Of a DNA stretch of 64,000 bases, positions 30,857-42,546 are shown piece by piece (position 1 is the stretch's first letter; each line of letters begins with the position of its first letter). The notes under the pieces were generated by a model that worked only from the letters and a program-made list of their open reading frames with translations, had not been told where the DNA came from and did not search any database. Both the position numbers and the translations under genes were made by a program. Origin of the DNA: Tenodera sinensis (lineage: Eukaryota; Arthropoda; Insecta; Mantodea; Mantidae); assembly GCA_030765045.1 (NCBI GenBank), contig CM060964.1, forward strand, positions 278,473,888 through 278,537,887, in the 5' to 3' direction.

Positions 30857-33178
30857 GCCGTAATCTAGTTTGGACCGGACCAGTGAGCGATAAAGCCTCA
30901 ACATAACAGTGCGATCGCCGCTCCAAGATGCCCCAGATGAACACCCTGAGTACCCGAAGCGAGTGATCGCAGGAAGCACGATGGTGACGAACATGGTGCT
31001 CCCAGGTGAGTTTGCAGTCTAGGTGAAGGCCCAAGAACTTAAGGTACGGAACAAACGGCAAATGTGTGCTATGCAAATGAAGAGCAGGAGGAGGGTGTAC
31101 AACACGAGGTCGATGAAAGTGGATACACTGTGTTTTCGTAGCGGAGAACTGAATCCCGGTGCGAAGCGCGCACTTGGCGATGGATGACGCAGTTGACGCT
31201 CAATGTGCTCAAGATTATAAGAGGGCAGTAAATCGCAAAGTCGTCAACATACAGTGACATCGGTATTCCACTACGAACAGCACTAGCAATTCCGTTTATT
31301 GCAACGGCAAAAATCATGACACTGAGAATCGAACCCGGGTATACCATTCTCTTGGATCCTCTGTTGTGAGAGTGTGTTTCCAATGCGGATACGAAAGCGG
31401 CGAAGTTGTAAAAAGTTAGAAACGAACGCAGCTAAGTGATCGTGTAAACCATAACCGTGCAGAGTACGGAAGTACGGAGGATGCCATAGCGCCATGTAGT
31501 GTCATAGGCTTTCTCCAGATCAAAGAAGACATCCACGGTATGCTGCTTCAGGAGAAAGGCATTTTGGATGTAAGTCTACACGCGTGTCAGATTGTCGACA
31601 CTAGAACGATGGCGGCGAAAACCGCACTGAACATTGCTCAGCAGGTTATTAGTCTCTAGCCACCACACTAAGCGATAGGACGGTAGCTAGAGGAAAGTGT
31701 CTGTTCTTTGCCGGGCCGAGGGATAGGGATGACAGTACCCTCTCCCAGGAAGACGGGAAAACCTGCTGAAGCCAGATACGGTTGTAGATGCTCAGCAAGA
31801 AGGAGAGAGCCTCAGGTGGAAGATGAAGCAGCATTTGTTGGTGAATGTCATCAGGACCAGGAGAAGAGTCCTTTCCGATGTACAAAGAGCGCCAGCTCCG
31901 CTTCAGTAAAAGCTGCGTTGTACGGTTCACTACAGTCACTGTTAAAATCCAAGACTATCGGCTTCGCAGATTCCTTGCTAGGTAGAAAGTCTCTATGCTT
32001 TGGATTTGGCTAGTAGCAGTGAAAGAATCGGAAAGGACGTCGGTGATATCCTGCTTGCTGGTGTAAGAGGAACCATGTACGGCAAGACCGGGAATGATCG
32101 TTCGGCGACACTTGCCGTACATATGCTGAATAGCAGTCCACACCTTCTGGGTCGAACTGCGAAGGGAAAGGGAAAAGACGTAAGATTCCAATTATGTGCA
32201 TTTTGCATTGCGAACTACAAAACGCGCCTTTGCACGAGAACGTTTAAAAGCAATGAAATTTTCCTCCGCGGGATGGAAATGGAAAACACGCAGAGAACGC
32301 TCGCGTGCTTTAATAGCCAAACGGCATGTCCCGTTTCATCAGGGTACAGGAACGTGTAGTGGCGTGGAGGAACCTCGAGGAATGCTGGAATCCACCGCAA
32401 GAAGGATAGGACAAGTAAAATACTCCGCCATTTCATCAATGGTGGATAAAACCATCGTTCGTGAGGTGAATGAGGGAACGAAATTTCCCACCTGTCAGCC
32501 TTGGAAATTATCCAGAAAGGGTGTGTTGGCACAGAATGGTGACCGGAGAGGTGAATCCTAGAGCGATAATGACCACTGCCAAATAGGTAGGAAAACACCG
32601 ACCAATCAAGAAGCCGTACCTACCTGTGATGGGCTACAGAAAGGAGCGTCTAGTGCTGAGTGTGTACCGTAGGCAGATGATAAGAAGGTGGGGGCACCGG
32701 TATTTAACAAAAGCAGGTCGGACATGTCGCAAAAGTCTGCTGCAAGGCACCCACGAGCATTGTCAGTGTTGGAGCCCCGTAAAGTGTTTTTGGTATTCAG
32801 ATCGCCGAGAAAGAGGAGCGCTGGCGGAATCTATGCCAAAAGAGCCCGAAGATCTTTCTCGTGTACGACCATCACGGTGGCAAATAGACATTCCAAATAG
32901 ACAAACACAGGCCCTACAGCTGTACGCGCACCGCTACAGCTTGCAGCAGTGCGTTAAGCGGTATACTGGTGGTAGAGTAGTATGCACCACCAGAGTAGCA
33001 ATACCACCACTTGCTCGCCGATCAGCTGAAGAGTCATGCCTAAATGCTGAAAAATCACGAAGGGGGAGAGCGTAAATGGGTTCCTTGTAGAAAGACGATT
33101 GAATGCGAACGGCTAGAAACCAAGTGCTGTATGTCCGGAACACGTGCCCGAAACCCATTTAACATTGCACTGGATTAT
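30857..33178 (-). pseudogene. Decayed LINE ORF2 (endonuclease and RT), minus strand
   Basis: The endonuclease remnant (33178 down to about 32600) starts MEIIQCNV, then FRARVPDIQHLVSS and ASGGIATLVV. A linker reads VWTAIQHMYGKC. The RT has SSPGPDDIHQQMLLHLP, a frame-shifted central part with FLQLRRFRIRIGNTLS, YPGSILSVMIFAVAINGI and the active site YVDDFAIY, then LKFLGLHLDCKLTWEHHV and LYRSLVRSKLDYG, where the palindrome at 30742-30856 cuts it. Numerous frameshifts. The clade is uncertain; the order of motifs and LVRSKLDYG fit a Jockey/CR1-group enzyme without RNase H. Confidence 0.75.
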
Positions 33179-33712
33179 TTCCATGGTATGAAAGAGATTA
33201 GTGCGTAGTGTTTATCTTTTTCTTCTTCACCTTGGCTGACTTGGGGCCGACGATGTGAAATTCGCCATCCTCTGGTGACTCTTCCGATGTCCGGGAGTCT
33301 GAAAATCCCCTGCGGCTCGCAGAGCGGGACTTCATTGAGGGCGTGCGGCTGCTGGCGCGAAAGGTATGGCTGGAGCAAATAACTCCCTGTGGCTCCCCGC
33401 TTTAGGCCGTGCCTGTGTGCAAGAGACAGACACAGATTCAGGGAACTTATGGTTGATTACACCGGGGTTCCCTCAGCGGTAATATGTCCGGCCGGTGATA
33501 CTAACGCAACAGCACATGGCCGTTGGGGAATTAGCATAGGTCCAGCCCTCAGAGAGCTACGTGGGTGCACATGGTGATATGGATGGGCTTTGCACCTAAG
33601 GCTACACATGGGACACTGGGAAGGGTCTGCCCGACCTTCATGCCTGAGACCTCTGGAGAGCACACATGTCAGGAGCTGTGCTGAAACCATGGGAAAGGAC
33701 CTTGGAGGTAGA
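33179..33712 (-). pseudogene. Possible ORF1 remnant of the same LINE
   Basis: The minus strand upstream of the endonuclease has short open pieces (RRPQVSQGEEEKDKHY; CPMCSLRCKAHPYHH), the second with Cys/His spacing like a zinc knuckle. GC content is higher than in the surroundings. Assignment as ORF1 rests mainly on position. Confidence 0.35.
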
Positions 33713-33744
33713 AAACATCCCTGCTGGTGAGACAGTATTCAATA

Positions 33745-36120
33745 AACCTTACAAACTAATAATCATGTTGTTGCTAATGCTCTTCTAACTGGATTTTCTC
33801 CATTTTTCTATGGGTTTCCAATAATATTTAGATAGTTGAACTGGAACACTGGCATTAATTTTTGAGATTGTAATACATTGGAGTAGATGGCCTCTATTCA
33901 TGGTCTGTGGGTCGTTGCATGGTACACATCTTGGAGAATTGAAGATATTGATCTTGAACAGGTGGGCAGCTAAATAGTCATGTCCAGTCATCAAGCAAAA
34001 AAGGGCCACTGCTGAGCTTCTTGAAGATTCTGGTGTGGCATTAGTATTTTCCATGATTTATTTGTACTTTTTTCATGATAATTATGTTGCCAATGTGTAT
34101 GGATTTCTGAATTTATATATAATTTTGATGTATTGTAAGAAATTTTAGTTGAATTCATTTGTCTTATAGTTGTTCTTTTCTTGGCCAGGAAGTCAGCCTT
34201 TTCATTTCTAATAATGCCTGGGCCAGGACCCATTGGAAACATATTTTTTTATTATTATTATTTTTTGCTTTGTAAAATTTCAAGTGTGTATAAAATCTCT
34301 AACATTTTGTTGTTTGATGGGAATGGTAATGCTATTGCCTGAATGGCTGACCTTGAGTCACTTAAAATTACAGCTTTTTGGAAGGTATTTATGTGGCACA
34401 ACAAATGGATTAAGGATGTTCTTATGCCTTCTAGTTCTCCATTATAATCAGATGTGAGAGGTTCTAGGGAAATGAAAATGGTAAAAAGTAAAAAGCTTGC
34501 AGTATATGCCAGTACCTGCTTGTCCTTTTCTATCAGGTATGCATCTGTATAAATGTGAAGCTACTCACCTTCTGGATAACAGGAATGGATTGTTTCTAAA
34601 GCAGTCATTTTCAGGAGTTCATTATCTACACATTTTTGAGTGTGTGTATTCCAACAATGATTAGTTGATTCAGTGCTTATATGAGGAGCAGTAGTTTTTC
34701 TATTTGTTTTGCTGTAGGTTTTTGTTGCAGGTCCTTAATTTGGTTAATAAAACTTTTATTTGTAGGTGGAGGTTGTAAATATTCCAGTACATATTGTGAG
34801 GTAGTCGAAATAGTTCATACATTTGTAGAATTTATCTATCTCTTTCATATTCTAGTAGCATATTCTTAGTAACCACTTGAGGAGCTGCTAAAGGTGTTGA
34901 TTTTACCCTCCCTGTAATAAGCCTGATTTTGTATTAGTTCTAACTGGTTGAGTTTTTTTTGGTTAGCTGTGATTGTAGCTTAGCTACCATAAAGATGGAT
35001 AGGTTTTATATATGTTTTGTATGTGGTATTTAAGGTGTTTGTTGTACTTCCCCATTTGCTGCCAGCAAGTCTTTTGAGCAAGGAAAGTCTCTTGGAGCTT
35101 TTTCTGCAGCGTATTTGGTATAATTAGTCCATGATAATTTAGAATCAAGTTTAACCCCTAGGCACGTATAACATTCTGTTTCTGTAATACTTTTTCCGTT
35201 AAAGAGAAGTAAAAGACTTGGTTTGGTGTGATGACGAGTAAACATTTGGAAGTTTGTTTTTGACATATTTAGTCATTTCATTCTGTATACACCATTCAGA
35301 AACTTCTTCCAGTGTGTGATTCATGCATGTTGATAAGTCATTTATTTTCCTATTACTTGCAGCAATACACATGAGTAAGTCATCAACATACAATGCACAT
35401 CTTATGTTTGTGGTTCTGTTCAGCTGAGAAGCTAAACCATTTACAAAAATATTAAATAAAGTAGTACTTGAAACTGAACCTTGGGGCAATCCTGTATCAG
35501 TTTGTTTAAATTTTGATAATTTATTTTCATACTTTGTTGCATTATATCTCTGAAATAAGAAGTTATGAAACCATTTCAACATTTTATTATTAATTCCCAA
35601 CTTAGCCATTTTATGGAGTAGTTTTAAAGTAGGGACAGAGTCATAGGCACTTTTGAGATCCACAAAGACTGCTAGGACTGATTATTTTTTCCCTAAAGTC
35701 TCTTCAATATCTTGAGTTAAAGTTGAGTGTTTGTTGGGTTGCTGGGTGATATGTTTGAAATCCAGCTTGTGCTTGAGAGAATAAATTTTTTGATTCAAGA
35801 TACCATGAAAGGCGAGTGCAGATCATGCATTCCATCAACTTTGCTAAAGTGCTAGCAAGAGAAATTGGTCTGTAATTATCAATTTGTCCTGCTGGTTTAT
35901 TTGGCTTGAGTATTGGAATTATAATAGCTTTCCTTCAGGTTGTTGGTATAGTTGAATTCCATAGCAAATTAAATAGCTTTAATAGTATATTTTGTGCTTT
36001 TGGTCCAAAATGTTTAATCATTTCTCCTGTAATTTTATTAGATCCTGGACTTTGATGTAATTTGAGCTGTGAAATAGCTCTTTGGAGTTCTTGTATTTCA
36101 AAAGCTGAATTAAAGAGTTC
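33745..36120 (-). pseudogene. Decayed I-type LINE ORF2 (RT and RNase H), minus strand
   Basis: Pieces in minus-strand order: RT entry near 36100-35850; MDLKSAYDSVPTLKLLHKM, TDTGLPQGSVSSTTLFNIF and the active site LYVDDLLMC (35663-35199); the thumb CYTCLGVKLDSKLSWTNY (35266-35030); RNase H end WxPGPGIIRNEKADFLAKK (34242-33991); and a C-terminal Cys/His motif CVPCNDPQTMNRGHLLQC (34054-33785), ending near an AACAAC-type tail. It is a relative of the LINE at 23000-27165 in the opposite direction, with many frameshifts and no endonuclease left. Confidence 0.75.
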
Positions 36121-36129
36121 ATACAGATG

Positions 36130-37215
36130 GTTATAATCATAACAAGCCTAGTAGAGGAAGAGGGTGATGAAGAGTAGCAACAAAAGCAGCTACCACACAG
36201 TTCAGTTAATGGTAGTGGCAGGGCTGAAATGGTAGTGAGTGGCTCAGGAATCTGGGTACCCCAAGATCTATACCTATCATAGTAGGCCTCTGGGGATGAA
36301 CAATTGAAAATTAATGACAAATGTGATATAGCAAAACAGTTATTTCCACTAACTTTTACACTGCAAAGTAGTGATGTGCATCTTATTTGTCACATCTCAA
36401 TATAACATACAAGTCTTAGGTGTGTGTATTAATTGGCACTTCAGATTGGCATGTGCTGCTGATAGCCATGGCAGGTACTAACTGGCACAGATTTGGACTA
36501 TCGCCTTGTCGCTCCAATTACCGCTAGTGCCCAGAGTGAATGCCCACAATACTGTCAATCCATGCCACATGTGAAGTGGCACAGATCCATAGAATAGTAA
36601 CATAACACTGTTGCAAGCTTACAACTTGTAGTTGCTTCCTTCAGCTTGCATGGTGTTCTGTTGTTAGGTAACTTATTGCATTCACCTTGAAGAATAGTAA
36701 GCATGACTGTATTTGGAGTATCCAAACAATTTAAAACACATGTTTCTTCCCTTTTTTAAGGCTTGGAAGCACTATCCCTGGGGCCATCCTTGCTAGTCAG
36801 TAATGGCAGTATGGAAGAAATTTCTTTTTAAAGTGCTAGAAGAGTCAATGGAATATTTACCATCATTTCATAACTTGCATACCTCGTTGTCTGCATTAAC
36901 TGCTGTTGTGCACACATTTCTAAGTTTCTCCTCATTTTCTCCAACATACATTTTAAACAGTTATTTACATTACTATTCTTAACATTATATTTTGTTTTGC
37001 AAACAAATTTTTGATGGTGGCTCCATATAACCTCTAGAGTATTTAGGTCACAATGATAGAACTGTAAGGTTTGCTGCATTTCCACTGCAATCTATTCAAT
37101 AAGTTTGAGAGTGTTTTTTCAACTTTATACATTCATATTGTGTATTAGCAACTATAAACTCCTAACTTAAGACATAATAAAATATTCTAGCCATAATAAT
37201 TTAATACATTTTACA
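36130..37215. other. Non-coding stretch
   Basis: No convincing coding motif or repeat was seen. Short open frames have no recognisable features. Confidence 0.4.
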
Positions 37216-37260
37216 TGAAAGGCAGAATCGGAACTGAAAAATTCAATGCCATAGCCAAGA
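37216..37260. repeat. Single arm of the 30.7-kb palindromic element
   Basis: AAAGGCAGAATCGGAACTGA and the following AAAATTCAATGCCATAGC match the left arm at 30746-30782. The other arm is missing. This shows the family is dispersed. Confidence 0.6.
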
Positions 37261-37734
37261 TTTGAATCACTGATTGGTCTTATATATGGAAACATTTTAT
37301 ATTGTTACTGTGTAATTTTTAAAGACCAGTAATTAATTGCATTTTTAAAATTTTAGAGAATCAAAAGACATTTTAGATACCTCAAATCAAATCTTCAGCT
37401 TGTGGAAATAGCATTTTAGGTGCCTAAAAGTATATAAATTTACTGCCTACCTTTATAATTTTAGAGACTAGAGCCTAAAAATCTGAGATCTAATAACAAC
37501 CTTTGCTTGGTATCAATTATTAGAAGTGTGTTAAGAAAAAGCTCTAATAAACACCTGTGCTAAAAATAAATCTTAAAAATGCAAAAGTTTTTCTGTTTAC
37601 ACAAATGGCAACTACGCTAAAGGAATCTTGTGCAGAACTGAAATAAAACCCATGAGCATACAACATTTCAAACTATTGATAAAATGCATCTTAATGCATC
37701 TCTAAATTTAAGATACCAAAAAATAAAAACTCAC

Positions 37735-37980
37735 ATGTTTTAACAGAAATATTTGCTAACATCACAGCTAAATCTAGAAGAGATAAATATACTGGCCAAG
37801 AGGCAAATTCTAGTAATTTTCCCAGTATTTTTGGCAAATCACTTTCTTCAGCAGCCTTGTTACAAAATGGTAGTCCTACATATGATAAATCACTGCCAAC
37901 TGGTCTAGACAACAGTGACAACAGGATATGCACTAGCATCAACTGCTGTTTTTCATATTTGGCAGCATATATAAGATAAC
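37735..37980 (-). CDS. Internal exon of an unidentified host gene (exon b)
   Basis: 246 bp open on the minus strand. The acceptor is TTGTGTTACAG right of 37980 and the donor is AAAACAT|GTGAGT at 37735/37734. Both junctions are phase 1. The peptide (YLIYAAKYEKQQLMLVHILL ... LPKILGKLLEFASWPVYLSL) is rich in Leu and looks like a row of amphipathic helices, as in ARM/HEAT-type proteins. Its joints to exon a (Gly) and exon c (Ser) are open. No family was recognised. Confidence 0.65.
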
Positions 37981-37999
37981 CTGTAACACAAGGACACAT

Positions 38000-39420
38000 G
38001 TGGTACTAAAACAGAAGATAAACGCTAACTTTGTTGTAAAAGGAAAATTTTATGTGTTACATTGACATAACTTTCTCTACTCATTCTTCTATAATTTGTA
38101 TAGAAACTTGTACTTCTATTTACTTCTTGTTAACACAGATAACCTTCAATACTTATTCGCTCATTTTGTTGTAGGTATAAGAAGAATATCAAATATTTAA
38201 GGTGATCTTTTTAAAGACAGTCACTGTACAATGGTTTCGAAATTCTGCTCTTTTTGCATGAACATGAAAAAGAAAGAAAAAAAGAATAGTGATTTGCAGT
38301 TGAGAAGAGTATAAAGCAAGGAGCGAAATCCTGGAGGGGATGGGTAGGATATTTCCCTACCAATGATTTTATCCAGAATTTCCCCACCACTAAAATTCCC
38401 CAGGCAGTGGTTTATATAACGAGACAAACAGGGAAACATACACTACCAAAATGTTTTCCCCCCACTAACTTTTAACAATTTCACACCTGGTATAAAGCAT
38501 CAGAAAATTCAGACCAAAACCAAATGGAAATGGTTAATATCACAAAAATTTTTATTTCACATAAATTGTACCTAAAGTTTAATGAGCTCCACATTTCTTG
38601 TGTAGTATGACTGTCTATTATGATTTACCAGTTATACTAAAGGTGTGAGCGATTCCAAAGAAATGTCACATCAAGGGGTAAAATTTTAAGTCAATATTTC
38701 AGTATTCTATATAAGGGTATATGATTCTTCATACTCTGAGGTGCCTTGTTCAACAATAAGATACCCACACAAATCACAAAAGAATCAAGTAATTTAGTGC
38801 TAAAGATCTTGGTGAACGCAAAACAAATTAAAAATGCATAAAAGTTTCTATATTCTATGAACATACTCTACAAGGTGAATGTTAGAATTTACATCACATC
38901 TTTTTTTCAAATCAGACATTGGGTCTTCCTTGATTCACAGTGATAAGCACTTCCAAATATAAGCATTTCTAAATGGGCTTTCCTCCTTCTTTTATACATA
39001 CTGCATATTAGCGTCAGTCTGTTATACCAAACATGGATAAAATGTTTTGGACAGTAAAATAAATTAAGAAGTACAATTTCCTTCCAGATTTTGCATTAGC
39101 ATTACATTACAAACAAAAAACTATCCTGAGCATTTTCTTCTAAAGTTAGTGGATTTCCAGTAATAGTGCCATAACAGACTGACATTCATGCTTTTGCTAC
39201 TTCATGTAGCTCTTAGTTGATAGATAGACCTTGGCGAGCACACAAACAAGTATCTTGAGATCATGGCTAAAACCTCGGCAGAAAGATAGCATCTAAGACA
39301 AGGTCACAATGAAGAACTTAAAAATAAAGAAAATGCTACTAAGAGAGATAAAAGAGCTAAATTCAGCAATACTGAAAGAGGAAACAACTGATTAAGGCAA
39401 AGAACAGAATATACAAATTG
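38000..39420. other. Intron-like AT-rich stretch
   Basis: No coding motif is seen. A short match to the 0.55-kb repeat (ATGATTTACCAGTTAT) lies at 38620-38635. Confidence 0.4.
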
Positions 39421-39424
39421 ATAC

Positions 39425-39845
39425 TGTCACGTCGACCGTAAGCCCGGATGCTGCTGGTAAGAAATGCTGGTCGGGGACTGACCTCCGCCCAGTAGTAGGA
39501 ATGTGCCGGAGGTGTTTACCTGCCATAAAAGACCGGTCCGCCGACTACACAATAGAGCATACGGGAACAATAGCCATTATGTGGCTGTGCAGTGTCTGGA
39601 CTGTTCTCTCACAGCCACTCCCGATCATTCGACTTCCAGAACATTTCCTTTCGAAAGAAGTATATAAGGGACCCGCTTGTGCCCGGAGAGAGGAGAATAG
39701 TTGAAGTTGTTGTTCCAGTCAGTCGTGCTCGTAGTGAAGTGTTGGAGTGGAAAAGAGATGTATACAAAGTGCTAAGTGAATCGTGCTGAGTAGCAGTTGA
39801 GTGCGAGTGTAATCCTGGGGTTCTTTACTGTGATTCGATCTGACA
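39425..39845 (+). repeat. LTR-like segment with TATA box
   Basis: The segment starts TGTCACGTCGACC and could end GATCTGACA, giving TGTCA/TGACA ends. It is GC-richer than its surroundings and has GTATATAAGG at 39659-39668 and AATAAA at 39921-39926. The flanks (GATAC and GTTGT) do not form a duplication, and the right end is uncertain. It may be a solo LTR or a host promoter. Confidence 0.35.
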
Positions 39846-40059
39846 GTTGTTCTGTGCTCTGAGTTTGTACAAAAGTGATCTAAGTGTATCGTTAGCACTA
39901 TGCTAACTGGCTAGAAGGCAATAAAATGTGATTAACAGTAGCCAGTGTTTTCTCATTTGTTATAATACAATAAACCAGGGACAAGATGCATGGAAAAAAG
40001 GAAGCAAGAGGGTGGCCATTGTTATGACACCTGCAACAGTATTTAGATCTGGTAGCATT

Positions 40060-41400
40060 TTGGTAAGTGCAGAAAATGTGCTGTGGAAGCACTTGCCAAG
40101 GCTTCATGGAAGAGATTACAGCTGATTGCTGACCTAGCAACAACAGAAGTATTAACTGTTGGCAAGCCAGGGAAAACAGCATCAAAGTATAGATTATCAG
40201 AAGACATTAAAACTGCAATCCTGAAGTTATATGACAGTGATGTCATTAAGGGGAAACAGGGTGGCTACTTTTTCTCCTTCCTAGTTACCTTTTCCTGATG
40301 ATGTAATAGATATGAAGGCAAGGAAGAATGCTGAGAGGATTGTGAATGGAATTTGTAACAGGACATGTTGACGCTCCGCACTGATATTCTTATTTCATAA
40401 AACTCAAAGGGGTGCAGCCAACAGCAAGCACCTTTACTCTGCAGCCATGACATGAAGCCAAAGTGAGTGAAGAGGGAAAAAGAGGAGAATGACCTACAGT
40501 GTCACTTTTTGGCATCACTGTTCTATGAGGATGTCTTAATATTATATCAGACTATTGAGAGAGATGCATTCAAAAGAATCCACATTGATGACGAGGTCAC
40601 AGAGGTCCAGATCAAATATTTGTGGTTACACTAAAAGGGACAAAAGTATTATTTACACAGAATAATGAAGAAATGTTTGTTAGCACTTCTAAGTTTGCAG
40701 AATTATGTCCTGTTAATGTATATCACCAACTGGCTGGGAGGGCTCGGGGCGCTGACCACGTCCCACCCTCCAGTACTGCACCTCACCAATGACGCCTGTA
40801 GTGGGCAGAGGTGGGGGACGCAGTGGCTGGGCGGTAGGCCTTGGCCCTTCGTGGGCTGTCGCGCGGGGTTTACATTACAATGTATATCACCAAGATAACA
40901 TTCCACACATTTGTTCGTACTGTGTGCAGCAAAACCAAACAAATTAGTGTGCAAAAATAAATAATTTTGTTCTTTAACGATGCTGTCAATTGCCAGGATC
41001 ACATCAGCGTCGTCGGTGTGCCGGAATTTTGTCTCGCAGGAGTTCTTTAACATGCCAGTAAATTTACTGACATGGAGCTGTCGTTTTTAAGCACACTTAA
41101 AAACCATTGGTCTGGGCCGGATTTGAACCCATGACCTTGGGACCAGTAGGCCAGCGTCTAACCAACTGAGCCACCCAGACCAACAAATTAGTGTGCAGGT
41201 GATATCCAGGAGTGATGTCAAAGAAGCAAAAAAGTGTCTTGAGAAAAGATTTCAACATCTTTTGCCTATTCCAGTGAGTCATAGGTTTCGCTGTGCGAAA
41301 TTGACAGATGAATATGTTATCGAGTATGCTCAGTTTTCATGTAAACAGCTTGTCAAAATGATCCATGAGTTTCACGGTTTAGTACCAAAGCAGTATTAGC
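40060..41400 (+). pseudogene. Unidentified decayed coding region interrupted by a SINE
   Basis: Plus-strand open pieces look protein-like but are broken: ALAKASWKRLQLIADLATTE and SKYRLSEDIKTAILKLYDSD (40083-40250), FLASLFYEDVLILYQTIERD (about 40500-40570), and SDVKEAKKCLEKRFQHLLPI ... LVKMIHEFHGLVPKQY (41200-41399), the last ending in TAG. The SINE at 40954-41181 interrupts it. It could be a retrocopy or an old transposon gene; I do not recognise it. Confidence 0.35.
40938..41197 (-). mobile_element. tRNA-derived SINE with 16-bp TSD
   Basis: The 228-bp SINE (40954-41181, minus) starts with a tRNA-like head (A-box-like GTGGCTCAGTTGGTTAG and B-box GGGTTCAAATCC), then GTGTGCTTAAAAACGACAGC, a conserved body (ACTCCTGCGAGACAAAATTC, CGACGCTGATGTGATCC) and an A-rich tail. 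The direct repeat AACAAATTAGTGTGCA flanks it at 40938-40953 and 41182-41197. It depends on a partner LINE for RT. Other copies: 54128-54218 and 55073-63468. Confidence 0.9.
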
Positions 41401-42230
41401 AGAATATTATGAACAGTTCCTACTGCATTAAGTGATCCTGCGGTATAAACATGGTGTGTATAATGTGACACAAACTATGTGAATTAGCTCTCATGATGTG
41501 TTTATCTGTAGCTATTTGATACACTTGCTTCAAAGAAACATGCATGTGCATGGTATGAAGACTTGGTTTTACTGTAAGAGAGATTTAATGAATACTTCTT
41601 ATTACAAATAATTCTTATCGCAAACTACTATTGTTTGAAATCCTAAAGTATTAGCAATAATATTCATTGTAGGGAAACTTAAGTACCACTGAATCAAATA
41701 AATGTGTAACGATATATTTTATTTCATTTATGTAATGTGTTAGTTTATTTTAACAATTACACAATGATTTATTCTGGTGCATTACAATAAGCATAATTTC
41801 ACATGTCAGTCTATTACAAAGGGAGGTCAGTCTGTTATGGGACATATTCTTCAATAATTGGATTATTATTGTTTTTAAAAACTTCTAATAAAACTTAAAT
41901 CCTCCCCTACAAATGGATTTTTTGAAAAGTATTTTTGGATTAAACTTTCAGAGAAATGTTGAACCTGTAAAGAAAGTTGACAAAAATGTAATTCTGTTAT
42001 GAAATGTTTAAGAATAAATATTTCATATAAATTTGGTCTTATACGTATACATTTTTATGATTTTAATCCTCCGTGGTTTCTCTATTGAATGACGTGATAA
42101 AAATTCATATTGCAAACCCCTCATCCATATGATACTTTGGTTTATTCAGAAAAGTGTGTTGCAGATGTCAGTATAAAGAGGACTTCAGAGGGTATTTCCA
42201 GAAAAATCAACATATAGGTTTTATTTGTCA
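41400..42230. other. AT-rich stretch without recognised features
   Basis: No gene or repeat was recognised. A GAGT microsatellite (42232-42259) lies just to the right. Confidence 0.4.
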
Positions 42231-42294
42231 AGAGTGAGTGAGTGAGTGAGTGAGTGAGTGTGTTGGGTTTAAGGGATTTGTCAAGAACATAGCA

Positions 42295-42453
42295 TAAACA
42301 TACAGTGTTTTAATCAAAAACTTTTCATGTAAAGGGTAATGGGGATGGAAGCAATTTTCTCTAAAATATTTGTGTGGCATCCTTGGAAGGTCCTGAAATT
42401 AAATACCAAGTATCATATTTCATGGACTTTTCTTACTTGATTTATACTGTACA

Positions 42454-42515
<62 letters not shown>
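42295..42515 (-). repeat. Left part of the 0.55-kb repeat and its microsatellite, split by a LINE
   Basis: TTTTCATGTAAAGGGTAATG and CTTGGAAGGTCCTGAAATTA match the right half of the repeat as seen at 28380-28540. The ACGC run (42453-42485) and AC run (42486-42516) form the internal microsatellite. The other half resumes at 47225-47445, so the LINE between them landed in the microsatellite. Confidence 0.75.
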
Positions 42516-42518
<3 letters not shown>

Positions 42519-42546
42519 TGCGAAGTGCATACACACTGCGCCATCT

